From Amoebidium appalachense (lineage: Eukaryota > Ichthyosporea), in assembly GCA_963693365.1 (NCBI GenBank), contig CAVNZM010000004.1:13950001-14014000 (forward strand): 64,000 nt of DNA. The letters run 5' to 3'. The notes beneath the pieces are model-generated. The model was not told where the DNA came from. It searched no databases and saw nothing but the letters and a program-made list of their open reading frames with translations. A program made the translations under genes and the position numbers. Shown here piece by piece: positions 1 to 18,989 of this stretch. Position 1 is the first letter of the stretch, and the number at the start of each line of letters is the position of its first letter.

Positions 1-68
1 TGTGTGTACCGTTGCAAGCACATGGCTGCATGTTTTCTGCCCATTGGCCTGACCGTGCATGCCCCCAG

Positions 69-4991
<4,923 letters not shown>

Positions 4992-6087
4992 CCGTAAGAT
5001 AGTCCGTGTCACTGATGTGGGTAGGCTTTTAAGTATGCGCGTATGTTGTTGGCTCTTATTTAGCCACGAGTTTTGTAGGACATGAACCAGCATGAAGAAC
5101 GCAACACGAATGGGTGGGATATTAACCACCGGATTTATTGTTAGTATTAAACTTGTGTCATGTAAGAGCATGCGAGACGTTTTTCACTTCCTTTCTGGCT
5201 ACAACTTCAAATCTTCCGGCATATGTACATGTGCAAATATTCGTGAGGTTCAACGGGGAGCCATGTTTGAGCTGTGCCTTGCGTTTGTGCCTCCGTTTCC
5301 TTCGGTGTGATGTGTGGGTGGATGGGTGTGGTGGGGGGATGGTGGGGGAATTTTTCTTTTGGGTGGGGAATTATGGATGAATGAGCTGCAGAGTGCATGT
5401 ACCGAAAAACTTGAGAAGATGCATGAATGGCTGTGCTCGAAAATTCAGCATCTCTGGCTGTCATGTTGACTTGGTCTAAAAGCTATGTCTGTCTGTACAC
5501 TATGTACATGTACATATTTTATATATACTTCCTGATGCCGTTGGCTGATGGTGTTGCAGTGTCGTATATATGAGGTGGGCGAGATTTATGTAGCCCGTTT
5601 TGTGCCCTTACAATACTGCCCTAGAGAGGGTAAGCTCGAATACATACATAAATGCGTGTGAACAAATTCAGTACGTACAAGCCGGCGGCAGCTCGTGCCT
5701 CCATGGCATGGCCAAGGCATTTGCTGCCAGTCCCCCCTTACCTACGTGACTATGCTAGCACACACGCACGGCATTTGCCCCATCGGTTGCGTGTTGCTGC
5801 ACTAGTACTGCAACACAAGTGCAGGCAGTACATGTGGCTGGCTCACAACACGGCCTCCGCAGTTTAGAGTCCGCAAGTACTCGGACACCTTGAAGCCCTC
5901 AACCATGGTGTGTCCCTCAAAACCTCCTAATCTGGAGCTTTTTTGTCGTGTTCCACTCTTATTTTTCTTTTGATTGGATTTATTCAACGGAAAGATATGC
6001 AAGTATGTTCGGCATACTGAGAAGGCAATGAAAACTTCACGAGTTATCCAGTAACAAGTGCATACTAAGATACCTGAACACTGTGTG
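4992..6087. other. Intergenic, no gene seen
   Basis: Between the multicopper oxidase stop and the first retrotransposon. I see no exon with paired splice sites, no long coding-like frame and no clear AATAAA for the upstream gene. Confidence 0.6.
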
Positions 6088-6114
6088 AAAGTCATTTTTT
6101 ATAATGACTTTATT
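6088..6114 (-). promoter_or_regulatory. Hairpin and AATAAA at the LINE 3' end
   Basis: A 9-bp perfect stem (AAAGTCATT / AATGACTTT) with a 6-base loop spans 6088-6111. On the minus strand AATAAA covers 6114-6109. It sits where the element's 3' end should be. LINE reverse transcriptases often recognise a 3' hairpin; that role here is inference. Confidence 0.45.
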
Positions 6115-8270
6115 GATATGCTCAGCAAAATAGAAGCCATCGAGATATCACCGATATCTCGGAGAAGAAAATACAAAAGCCCTCACTCTCGGATACGGAG
6201 GAGATAACGACTTAAATAATCATACGCCCTAGAAAACTTGTTAAACATACCGCCGTCAACAGATAGTCAATAGACGTAATATCAGGATTATCTAAATAAG
6301 CCAGTCTTCTAAATTCTAACGGAATAATCTGAGATAAATAAATACATCTATCTAAGTGTTTACGAGAAGAGGTTCTGCACAAAAGTGGCACAAACATTTA
6401 TGGAAACAAAGGTTACAGCGCCAAAATAAACATTTCCAAGCTATATCACAAGGAGGGGTTAGAATTGCAAAATCGATAAGTGTGGGAGGTTTACGAGAGG
6501 AGGGATAAAATATATAAGTAGCTAATTTACACAACTTGTAAAGAAAATAGACGAGTCTCTAATATAAAAAGAAGCACAGGCCCAAGAGCCCTACCATGAT
6601 ACTCATTAGCACAACGATGAAGCAAAGGATATCGAGTATGAAACCAAGTAACATACTGCTGATAACTAGTAGAAGAGAAAAATAAAGGAGATACGTATTT
6701 AAAAGGATATCTCGGAATGGGAGAGAGATTGGGATAGGACATTTCGCACGAACATTAGAAATGCCGGGAACAGGTGCTAAAGAAGGAAAGAATTGCAACA
6801 AAGGATGATAAGAAGGAAGCCTAACCAAATGAAAACAAAAGCGAAGTCCTAATTCATTCATACGCTGGCGCGTCGGAGGGAGACCAAAAACACTCAGCAA
6901 GGGAGCCGCCAAAGGATGCCTACGCGAGGTTCGAGAAATAAACTGGATGAATTCACGCTGAAAGGAAACGAATTCCCGAAGAGCCGCGCGCTGTTGCCGT
7001 GGAGGGGCACACAAGAGTAACGGGAGGCCATATTCGAAACATGGACGAAGAAAAACTTTATAAATAGTGAGCAATTTGGCAGGATGAATATTAGAGATAT
7101 TTGCGAATATTCCTTGATAGACATGTAAGCGACCACGCGCACGAGAAATGCGCGAAGTCAAAAGGCGCTCAAACCAGATACCCTTAGAGGTGAAAGGAAT
7201 ACCTAAATAGTCATAGGAGGACACGATTGGGATAGGTTGATTGTTCAGAGTGTACTGTGCATTGGAAGAAACGGTGCCGCATTTATCTATCCCAATTATC
7301 ATGAAATTTCGGAAACACCAGTCATCTACTCGAGAAAGCATGTTATTCATGATAGAAGGATCGTGAGTGACTAAGACAATATCATCAGCGAAAAAAAGGC
7401 CGGAGACACAAGAGTCGCCGGCAACTGGAAATTGTTGAATTTCTACCGCTAAGTCTTCAATAAAGACATCAAAGAGAAGGGGACTCAAAAGTGAGCCCTG
7501 TAAAAGGCCTCGAGTACGATTGAATCCGTTACTCAGTACCCCATTCACAACGGCAGCCCCATGGGTGCGGTCAAATAACGCCTGAAGTAGCCGACCAAAG
7601 GGAAGAGGTAGCCCTCGAGAGGCCAACTTGTGCCACAGCAAATTCGTTGGAACCGTGTCATAGGCATTCTTAAGGTCGATAAAGCATACCTCGCGACATC
7701 CAGAACGAATAGTGTCGTGTAATAGAAGAGCATGAGTATAACACGAATAAGCACGCCGAAATCCGCCCTGAATGTTGCTCAACCGGAAGACACTCGATAA
7801 GGCCTCATGCTTGTGGAAGGCACGCAATATGCAGGACTCGAATAGGCGACGAAATATGTTAGTTAAGGTGACTGGCCGGAAGGAAGAAATCGGACCAGTA
7901 GAGACCTTCTTGCGGACTGGATTAATGATGGTGTCATTCCACGACGAAGGAATGAATCCCAACTCATAGAAGGCAGAGAAAAACTCGCTCACCAAATACG
8001 CAAAGGGGGGTGGAGGCGGCGTATATTCCCGCCTTTGGTAATAACGGGCGGATGGCACAATGCCTAAAGAAGCGCGGGTGGAAGGGCATCCGGAAAAACT
8101 TTCCGGAATAGCCAAGTCATCCGATCCTTGACTACCCCGGTTGGAGTTAGCTTAGAGGGCCATTGCCATAGTTCTGCACCCAGGCGAGTCGGACTCCCAT
8201 CAGGGCATCCGATCCCCAATGCGCTACATCCTGGGATTCGAACCAGCGTCGGAGGCGAAAATCACTCCTT
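6088..8270 (-). mobile_element. Non-LTR retrotransposon (LINE), decayed, with reverse transcriptase
   Basis: Seen on the minus strand: a reverse transcriptase frame from about 8115 to 6559 with motifs in the canonical order: RPVTLTNIFRRLFE, CFIDLKNAYDTVP (motif A), GLLQGSLLSPLLF (motif B), FADDIVLV (motif C), IDKCG (motif D) and YDYLGIPF. Coding sense continues past the annotated stop in other frames. After about 6720 the tail reads FHTRYPLLHRC in one frame, CFHKCLCHFCAEPL in a second and KHLDRC in a third, which together look like a C-terminal zinc-knuckle region. Upstream, 8240-8116 reads GAELWQWPSKLTPTGVVKD in yet another frame. At least three frameshifts are therefore needed, so the copy is dead. 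No endonuclease domain is visible. Inference: a 5'-truncated LINE copy; the exact borders are uncertain. Confidence 0.85.
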
Positions 8271-9076
8271 TAGGAATTTGAAAACTTTGATTTTCTGAAC
8301 CGCATATACTCCCGGTAACATGTGTGAATTGAAAATAAAGCCTCTTCAGAGTATAATGCCGTTAATACTTTAAAATTCTGGCTTTCCTTATATTCCGTGG
8401 ATTTCTGCAACGGAAATGTTTCTTGATTCAGATTCTCAGAAAACAGTCACCGTCACCTCACCGCTATTTGACGGCCCCGAAAATTGGAAAACACAATAGT
8501 GGGGTATAGCGGGATCCCGGTGGTGCAGCTTTCACCAATCGGCTGCTGCTCCAATATTCCCCATGCGGTTGGTTATGGAAAAGCACATGCTGGCTATAGG
8601 AGAACAGGTTTTTAGCATATATGAAAAAAAATCTAATTAGCATCATTTGGATTGTTTATCTCAACAGTGCTCGAATGTTTAGGTAGGGGGAAAAGCGCTG
8701 CGTTCGTGTGTTAATGTTCATAAGTCTATTTTGCTTCGCTCCTTCCGCACTTTTGTAATCAATGTGATTGGCCCGCAACGCACCGCGGCTGGTGCAAGCC
8801 GGCCGCGGCCGTGAAGCCAGATCAGTCTCCGGAGGGGGCAACTTTTGCGGGATGCTTTTTTCTCGTTTGTATGCGGGGTTAAGGCACGGTCACAAATATT
8901 ATCACCCGCAATATCTACTGCATTTAGTGTAAAAGGATACATAGAATTAGAGAAAACTGTGTGAGTGTGATAGGCAGTAGAGAGTTTGCCTGCATGCACA
9001 GCATTTAGATCTTCCGGATCCGTGCTGTTGTGATCATCCGTTTGTATTGGTGTAAGCTCAAGTTAGATTTAAGAAG
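8271..9076. other. Upstream region of the supervillin-like gene
   Basis: No exon recognised. Contains CCAAT-type motifs near 8534-8585 but no clear TATA box before the ATG at 9077. A promoter is likely here only because the gene starts at 9077. Confidence 0.4.
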
Positions 9077-9984
9077 ATGGCTGATGCCGATGAAAGAACC
9101 CGCAAACTGCTCGAGAAGCAGGCAGCTCTAGAGGAGGAGTTGCGAAAACAGGAGGAGGAGAGAAAAGTAGCCCGTGAAAAGCGTGCCAGAGAGAGAGAAG
9201 AGAGACGGAAGAAGGAGGAGGAGGAGCTGGCCCAGCTGGAGAAGGTAAGAGGTACCTCACAAAGTTTAACCACGGGTGTAAAATAACGAATGTCTGGTGC
9301 CAGATTAGTGTAGTAATTCGGTTTTTTGCAACTTGTTTTCTACACCCTCCTTCTTCTATCCAGGCTGGGTGATCGTCAGAACATGTTCCCACACGTAGAG
9401 TTCCTTCTGCCACACGTCTCCGTGGACCTAGCCGAAGCTTTACTGCTATCGAGCATCGTGATCTTATAGCTAGGAATAATGAAGGGAACGATTTAGGAGC
9501 ACATCCTAATCTAGATTCTTACTTTGGAATGTGCCCAACAGGAAAGAGCAGAACGCAGAGCACGCCTTACTGCAGGCGAACCCACGAAGGTATGTACATT
9601 TAAGGCTATGGAGAAGCCAGGCTCTGGACCCAGGATTAAGATTAACAAGCTTAGCTCTTGCTATGCGCACGTGCACACATAAGAAAAAAAAAGCCAAAAC
9701 CTTGCAATAATGTACCAAAAAAAAAAGGCCAAAACCCTGTACTATGTGCTGGCTATTATATTTTCGTGACCCATCTGTTATGGCGTTACCAAAGCATTTT
9801 TGCTCACATGTTCCGTTTCAAGGCCTTTTGTGTACATCAAGCACACCTCGAAAGTTTAACACGTACCCCTACCAAACTGCACACATGTTTTCCATAAGCT
9901 AGCTGTACTTATGCTTGAACAAGGTGCATGCTTGTAATATACCTTTATGTACACACTACCGATATGCACAGCAATACCCTTAAG

Positions 9985-10020
<36 letters not shown>

Positions 10021-10043
10021 CAACACACACAGGTGACACACAC

Positions 10044-10111
<68 letters not shown>

Positions 10112-13100
10112 CACACACCCCTATGCACACATGCATGCAAACGCACATGCATACACACGCCAAATCCACAACCCACAAGGTACACACACGAAAACACCAC
10201 ACGCCTGCACACGCATGCACACACACAGGCAGACAGGCACACGCGCATTCATGCAACACGCGCACACACGCATATACACTTGCGCACACATGGTATTACA
10301 ACACACGTACGAGCGTGCACACGCACGCACAACACAAGCACACACGCATGCACGTGGGCCATGCACGCACACAATACACACACGGGCACGTGTGAGCGAG
10401 CGCGCATACACACACACCCACACACTCACACTCACACACTCACTCGCTCACTCACTCACACTCACTCACTCAATCACTCAATCACCCAATTACACACTAT
10501 CGCGCGCACACACACACACACACACACCGATTCTGAAGCACATGCCTTTCAACATACATCTGCACGAGGCCCTAAATATGCCCACCTGCATGACATATGA
10601 TATAATACTGCCACCATGCTGTGCAAACATGCAGGGATTACTCTTGTGCCTGTGCCACACAAACACCAAATATGCACAGTACGTGCCTGCTTCCTATGTA
10701 CATAAGATAATCCAGTGCACCAAAAAACGGGCACACACCCACACAGCCCTACGCATAGACGCTCACACACTGAAGTGCACACGCACCATGCATGCTTCAC
10801 CCATAGGCAAGTGAAAGACCACAAGGCCTGTTTGCATCCACATACTCCAATATTGCGACAGCACATTTACATTGCCAAGTTCTGTGCTAACAGAATGAAG
10901 TGGGTGAGCTAGTCATCTTTATACCCACGCAACCCCACTGCATGCACATGTACCGGCCTAACCGTGTGTCTTGTTTCTCAGAGCACAGACACAGCGCCGA
11001 CTACTTGCCCACCCGAGGAGCCAAAGGAGCAACCAACCCCACAGGAACAGCCCAAACCGCATAGCCCACCCACACCAGAACCCGAGGTCCCTCAATCGCC
11101 AAAACCATGCACACACACAGAATCTGGCACTAGCATAGAGGTCCCCAAATCCCCAACCGTAGCTAGCCCCCCAGCCTCCCCAAAATCTTTCACCGAAGCA
11201 CCTCCATCACCATCACCAGCCAAAATTGCATCGTTTGAAGAACGGTGGAAGTCTGGAGAAGATGCAGAGGAAGAGGAATTGCTTGCAGCAGCAGCCGCTG
11301 AGCTCGCAGCCAAAGGGGAGGACCTATCAGAACTGCTCAAACTGGTGGAGGATGAAGACACACAGGGGGACGCAACACAGAGGGCGGCACCTCGCCACCC
11401 ACTAGAGCGCACGTTTTCAGCACCTTCAGCTGTGAGCTCGGATGATGTGGAGTGTGCAAGTTCAAACCCGGCTCCAGCTGCGACGGTGTGTTTTCCGTCC
11501 TCACTCTCTGACATGCTCACATAATCCCATTATTTCCGGTGATTGTTACCTTGATGTGTTTTCCTGTGCTTGTGCATTATGCTGCTAGGCCTTTTCCTGG
11601 CTGTGTGTGTGTATGTGCGGTTAGCGGGTGTGATAATATTGGCCTGAGTGCTTCATTTGATTGGGTGGTTAGATTTGGTTGGCCACACTTGAGGGTAGAA
11701 GATGTATTTATGTGATGGGGCGAGTGGGTGGGGGAGGTGCGGGGAGAGGGGGAAGGGGGGCAGGGGGGGGGGGAGGGGGTGGGGGGGGTCCGACCACACT
11801 GGTGGCAGAGAAGCGGGTGGGGAGGGGAAGGGAGGGAGGAAGGAGGGGGGCCTTGTTGCTTTCCATTCTTCTTTACTTCTTTTCGTTTCTTTCCTTTTTT
11901 TTTTCGTTTTTTTCCAGGCTACCCTCCATGATGCGGAAGGGGGATCTGGTGGAGAAGGGGGGAGGGGAGGGAAAAGTGGGGGGGGGGGGGGGGGGGGGGG
12001 GGGGATAAAGCGTCAAAGAGCAGCACCGAGAGGAGGGGTGTGGGACCAGGGCGGGTCAAGATTCAAGTTGTTTATCTGCTAATAGTTATGTGGCGGTAAG
12101 AGCAAGAATCGTGTTTTGACGACCTGGGAATGTGAGCCCGATGTCCAAGGTTTGCCTCGATTTGAAATGCCGAACCAATCAAATCGAGGCAAATTTTGGA
12201 CTCCCGGCTCACATTCCCATGACGTCAAAACACGATTCTTGCTCTGACCACCCCCTCCCCCCCCATTTTTTTTTTCTTCTTTTTGTTTGCCTGCCTGGGG
12301 CAAGTGGTGAGATGGAGGGGTCAAGGGGGAAAAGGGAGGGGACGTCGACGGGGGGGGGGGGGGGGGGGGGAGGGGGTTTGCATTGGGCTGATGTGATGGA
12401 TGATGGGGGCACAGAAGAAACGGGGCCGACCAGCAGGGCCCAAGCGCAACAAAGAGGCCAGCGGCAACGTGGTCAAGATGCTGGGGGACAGGGAGAGGGC
12501 AGGCGAGGTGGCTGCCGAGTTTGTGGATGCCCCAAAGCAAGAAAACAGCAATGCATCGGACAATGAATCCGCACAATCATCCCCTCAGGAGGTCTCCCCC
12601 AGGCCGGTGAGTGGTCTGATGCTGGTAGTTGTCATTCACCAAGCGAATAGCTCTTACCTTTTGCCTGATAATGTCTGTACCCGGAACATATAATCAGTAC
12701 CATGCATACACTAGTACTGACTCAGTGTTTTGGTGCAGGGGAGGAAGATTCAGGGCATAAATGTACTGCCCCTTGGTCGCCCTGTAAGTATGTGTGCAAG
12801 CACAGAGCAAATAGAGGTACCCCCCCCCCCCCCCCCCCCCCCCCCCGCCCCTCCTATTACCCCCATCCCTGCTCTTGGGCATCACCCCCACCTCGCCCGC
12901 TCCCTGCCGCCCCTTGCCCCTCTTCCATTGCTCGCCCAGTTCCTGCCACCTATAGCCTTTGCCCCCCCCCCCCCCCCCCCCCCCCCCGTCCCCCCCCCCC
13001 CCGGCCCCCGGGGTGTCTGTTAAGGCAGATAAGCTAATATGGTTCCCTCCGTCATTTCACAGTTAGCACACACTTGAGTACAAGTTGGTCTATCTCAAGC

Positions 13101-14049
13101 GAGAGCCTACTGGTAGCACTATTACAACACCCTCTTTTCCCCCTCTCCTTCTCCCTCCCCTCCCCCCCCCCACCCCACACACACACACACACACCTGGTT
13201 CGTGTGCACGCAACGCCCACATCACGTCCCACATTACTAGCAACCCATCCTCCCAAGCCCTCCTTCCCTGCCCATACATCCCTGCACTTACTTACACTCA
13301 CAGGCCGCTTGCATTGCTACATGCCTACCATACCAATATGTCCATATGCACACTATCAGCACCACCCACATGCACCCCTTCTTATACTAAACCACTAGTT
13401 GGCCAGATGTTGGCCCCATTAGTGGTGTGCACAGGCCACTTGCAGCCACGCACACATGCCCAGCAAAAAACACAAAAGCACAAAGGAATTAGTGTCTGCA
13501 TCTTGGACCCATCGGCCATCATGCACCCATCCTAACCACACCTGTGCACAGAAACAAGTGATGGGCGCAAACAAAAGGGTGGTCAAGTCAGGGGGTGCCG
13601 CCGGGCTGCTTGCCCAAGTTGTTGCCGGGGCCGAGCCAGTCAAGCTCAAGAAAACAACGGTAGGTGCACGTTGGTGGGGTGTGGTGCTGCAGTGGTGGGG
13701 GTAATGACGTGCATTGTTGCTGCAGAGTGTGGGGGCCAAGAAGAGGCCTGTGCTGATGAAGATGAAGGGCAAGCTGGCCATCGCAACCATTGCGGTACGT
13801 GTCCAGATCTCCTTCTGGATGAACCCCCGGCCCCCTTACTGACCTCATTCTATCCACCCATACCCCACCCCCCCCCCCCCCCCCCACCGCCCCCCTCCCT
13901 CCCCCCTCCCCCCCTCCCCCCCCTCCCCCCCTCCCCCGGCACACACACACATACACCCGCACCTTGCACCGCTCTTTATGTTCTCTTAAATAGGAGCTAG
14001 AAGTACGACAGGATTTTATAATGGGGAGAAGTGGTAGGGGAGTGTGTGT

Positions 14050-14095
<46 letters not shown>

Positions 14096-16357
14096 TATCT
14101 TTGGTGAGAGAGAGAGTCCACGGCCGAGGGTAGAGGCAGTACAAGAATGATGAGGAGGAAAGGGCTGTTCGTCGTATGAGTATACATCCAGTTCGTGTGG
14201 TCTCTGCAAGCACAAATAGTTGTGTACACACATATGGAAAGAAAATCTTGGCCTGCACATTTTCACCTCTCACTTGCCACCACACAAACCCTCCCAGCCC
14301 GTGCCCAACAATGCTCACACTGACCCCCCAGGTTGACGTGTCTGTCCGTAGCCTCAACCACCACGACGTGTTTGTGTACGACAACACACGTAACGTCTAT
14401 GTGTTCTATGGGCGCAACTCGTCACGCATAGCACGGTCCAAGGCTGTGGAGGTATCCACTAGGCTCAAGGATAAGGAGTACCAGGGCAGGGCTAACGTCG
14501 TCATTATGGAAGGTGGGTGAAGGGGGGAGGGGGAGGAGGGGGGGAGGGGGGGGGGGAGAGGGGGGTTGAGCTGTGGGGTGTGGATGTGTGAGTGGGTGGG
14601 TCGGTGGATTTAATGGGCATGTGTGTGTGCAGTAAGGGTGTTGGGGGTGCCTGGGTGCTACGGATTCATATTGACCGGATTTTGGTTTGGGGCCGGGGAA
14701 GGGGGAGGTGGGGGGGGGAGGGGGGGGGGGGGATTGTTTATAAGGCAAACGGGGGTTTTGGGGGGGGGGGGGGGAGGGAGGGGGGGGGGGGGGGGGAGGG
14801 GGAGGGGGGAGGGGTGGGCAGCTCTGAAGGGGAGGCTTGTATGTGAGGGAGGGAGGGGTGCTATTGGGCAAGAATTTAATTTAGGGTGTGTGTGGCAAGG
14901 GAGGGGGGGGGGGAGGGGGGGCTTATTCCGGTTGTGTGTGTGATGGTGTGTTTCTTCCCAGGCAGGGTTTGGGCTAAGCATGTTACGGTAATTGTTTGGC
15001 GTGGTGTGGTCACGTAGTCAGTCAGAGGGGGAACTGTGGTGTGGAACTACACGTCTGTCTGGCACTCACCCCGGCCTTTCCAGACTGTGAGGACATGCAG
15101 GTGGGGCGTGATGAGGAGGACTTCTGGAGGGAGCTGGGGGGCAGACCTGAGGACATACCATCCAGCAACAGGGAGGACGACCTGGCCTTTGACGACCTGG
15201 TTGCTGAGGCCACCGCCCTCTATGCGTATGGGCCCCTAACGTTAGCCCGAACACACTGTGCATTGCTGCTTTTCTGATCGGTTTCTTCTGCACCCACCCA
15301 CCCACCCACTCCACCCCACGCCACCCCACCCCATCCGCCCACGCCACCCACGCCACCCTACCGAAGCACATCCACTACTCCACCACAATCTCTTCAGTTT
15401 CGCCCCCTACCCCCTGTCCGACAAGTGCACGATCTTCTGCTTTCCAAACCTGACTGTGCACTATCGCCGCATACCCGCACCCAAGTCCGTGCACTGTAAC
15501 AACCATAGCCAACAACCCAGGGCACCCAATGAATGCACGTGCACTGACCAAGCAGCCATGCACGTGCAGGCAGGAGGATGGGCAGTGGGTTAAGGTTGAT
15601 GGGGGGCGCAAGATGCGGCGCAGCAACCTGGACAGCAGGCACAGCTACGTGGTCGACTGTCTGGACGAGCTGTATGTGTGGAACGGCAACAGGGCCACGG
15701 ACGAGGAGAGGGACAGCGCAATGGCCTTTGCAAAGGTAAAGTTTACACCACATGCTCGTGTTACCATGCATGTTGTTATAGGCCCACATCCATTACCCCG
15801 TCCTATCCGTGCCACACATATCCACACATATCACCAACATTTTATTTTGCAAACAGGGACTACGGGACAAGCCAGTAGGCAACCCACCTCGTGCGCGTGC
15901 CGAGTGGTGCGATGTAGAGACGTGCATCGACAATGGAGAGCGTGTGATCTTCAAGGAGAAGTTCTTTGACTGGGCCGATGGCATGGACATCACCGTCAGG
16001 GCACAGGGCAACATCAGACGCAAGGACAAGACCCCCTTTCAAACGGGCGCAGGTGTGTGTCGGAGGGGGGGGAGAGGGGGGCAGGGGGGGGGGGGGGGGG
16101 GGGGGGGGGGGTAAGAAAGGGAGGGTGCCGGGGCTTGGGAGTAGGTACCAAGGAAGAAGGAAAAGTAGGTGGAAAATTACCATGGTTCACACATGCGGGC
16201 AGGAGGAAGAGACGGGCGCAATGAATCCCAGCTGCAGAGGGGGCCAGAGGGGGGGAGGGGGGGGGGGAGGGGGGGGGGGGGGGGCACTACCCAAATGTGG
16301 AGGGGAAAAGGTTCTATGGCCCCGGGTAGGGTTTTTTTCTTTTTTTTTTTTTTCCGT

Positions 16358-16407
<50 letters not shown>

Positions 16408-17423
16408 AGGCTTTTCCTACTGATCCCCTTTTGTTGCTGCAGATGTTGTGGGCAGGGACAAGATCGACGTCAAGCTCATGTACGGGGAGAGGCTGGAGCC
16501 CCCAGCCCACGTGGATAATGCCACCGGTGACCTCCGCGTATGTGCCCTCCCCCTCCCTCCCTCCCCTCCCCCCCCCCCCCCCCCCCCCTCCCCCTTCCCC
16601 TGCCGCTACTTTGGGGACTGCCATAGTGAGAACCACATCTGTCAATCACTTGGTGGCCAAGATGAAACACTTGGGAAAAGAAGGGGACGGAAGTGGGGTG
16701 TCTGGGTGGAGGTGTTTGTGGACAAGGGGAGAAAGGTGACCAGAGAGGGAGGGGGGGGAGAGGCGGATTTGGGGGAGTGCAGCCACAGCACCACATGATA
16801 CGGGTGAAATGTTTGAAGGGCCGGAGGTGAAGTGAGTACACACTTAGAGGGGTACTATGCGAGAGGGAGGGTCTGATGCTGGGGGCATGCAGGCGTGGCA
16901 CTGCACGGAGAAGCAGCACACGGAGCTGGCCCCGAGTGAGTACGGGCAGCTGTTTGCCAGCGAGAGCTACGTGGTGCTGTACAAGCGCGCAGACAAGAAG
17001 GACATGTACATCATGTACTTCTGGCAGGGCTCAAACTGCCGCCCTGTACGTCCCTGTCCCCTAAGTACCATGCATTATCTCTTCCCTCACGGCACACCCA
17101 TTTCAAAAACAGATATAAGCTTTGGCCTCAATGTTTTGCTGTTTTGTTGCTTTCATTGTGTCTTCTCTCCCCTTCCTCCCTGCAGTTCGCAAAACGTCGC
17201 ACACATACACGTGCAACAGGACTCTCTCTCTCCTTTTTGCTGTCCTCCCTATCTGTCGCGCCCTTTCCCTCTCGTTTTTAGTCTCATGCACTTACAGGCG
17301 CGTGCACAAACATACACTACACGCACACGCGCGCAGACACACACACACACTCACGCACTCACGCACTCACGCACACACAAACACACACACGACACACACC
17401 TGACTCTCCACACACACGCCACA

Positions 17424-17488
<65 letters not shown>

Positions 17489-18950
17489 AGACACACACAC
17501 ACACATTCCACCCCCCCACCCCCTCCCCTCCCACTGACCCGTGCACTTGCAGAACGACAAGGGGGCAGCAGCACTGTTTGCAGCAGACATGGACAAGGAC
17601 TATGGTGCCCCCCTGGTGAGTGGCCAGCAAACAATATCCTTTGTATTCCCTCATTGACATGCAGTTCAGAATTCCGTGAGAAGAAATGGATTTCCCTCCA
17701 GGGGACTACAGTAAGAAGACGACGTGCTTCTGAGTGATACATGCAGGTAGCGGGGAGGCAGTGTGGTCAGGGAGAAAGAAGTGAACATGTAGCAAAAGGG
17801 AAGTGGGAGGGATGGCCTTTGTGTGTGTCGCGCCCCCGGGGGGAGGGGAGGGGGCTTGGGGGGATAAGAGGGGGAGGGGGACACTGCTAAAAGGCTGTGT
17901 GGCTGCAGGTGCGAGTGATTGAGGGCAAGGAGCCACCCCATTTCCTGTCCATCTTCCAAAAGCACAACGGCTGTGTGGTCCACCAGGTAGCTGCACTCCC
18001 CCCCCCCCCCCCCCCACCCCCCCCCCTCCCCCCCAAAAAAAAACAAAAAAAAAACCCAACCCCCCAACCACCCTCCCCTCCCCCCCCCTACCCCCCCCCC
18101 AAACATGCACGCACGTACGCACACGCTCACAGTCATGCCCGTGCATACGTCCGCGGGCGCGCACACACACGCGCGCGTGCGCGCACACACACACACACAA
18201 ACACACAAACACAAACACACACAAACACACACACACAAGCACAAGCACACACACACACCGCCCTACACACACCACCACCAGCACCATCACCACCACCAGC
18301 AGCAGCCCTTTACAGCAAAGCAGCTTCTGCTGGCTGCAGCAATACAGTGTTTCTTTAGTGCGCCCCCTAATGCACAAACAAAGTTTCTATATGCTTTGGC
18401 CCCCATATGAGCTGAGTGTTTGCAACACACCGGCAACTAAGGGCACACAGATGCACCCAGGACTGACACATGCTTCTCTCAGGGGTCACGTGAAGACTAC
18501 AACCCCAAGAAGTCGGCCCTGTTCAAGGTCTTTGGCAGCCCCGATGCCACCGTGGTGTTCGACCAGTTCACAAGGGTACGTGCCACACCCATGCATACCC
18601 CACTGCCACTGAAGAGCATGACCACAAGAACATGTGGGTTGTAACGGGTTGTAAGTACGCAGAGCAGGGGGATGGGAGCTGCCTTACTACTTTCTGTTGC
18701 TAGGTACACATGGGATGCTAAATTGTTGTGTGGCTGCAGGGAGCCGGGGAGCTCAGCTCCAACTGTGTGTATGTGGTCAGCGAGGGGCCCAGCCACTACA
18801 TCTGGGTGGGCCAGGGCTCATCCCCCCACCACCTGCAGGCTGCAGCCCAGGTCTGCAGCAAGCTGCTTAGGGTACGTGCATGCATGTCACACCATGCATG
18901 GCCGTGGCACATGGAGGGCACGTGTAGGTCGGTTGCAGTTCTAGCAGCAG

Positions 18951-18989
<39 letters not shown>

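Noticed and set aside
8180-8290. Minus-strand GGTTCGAATCCCAG resembling a tRNA T-arm/B box
   Set aside because: No matching acceptor stem, D-arm or A box in the right positions; it lies within the coding sense of the LINE.
15370-15569. Extra supervillin-like exon reading APYPLSDKCTIFCFP
   Set aside because: Including it would require a stop-containing continuation; joining 15225 directly to 15570 keeps phase and gives the expected gelsolin-repeat sequence.
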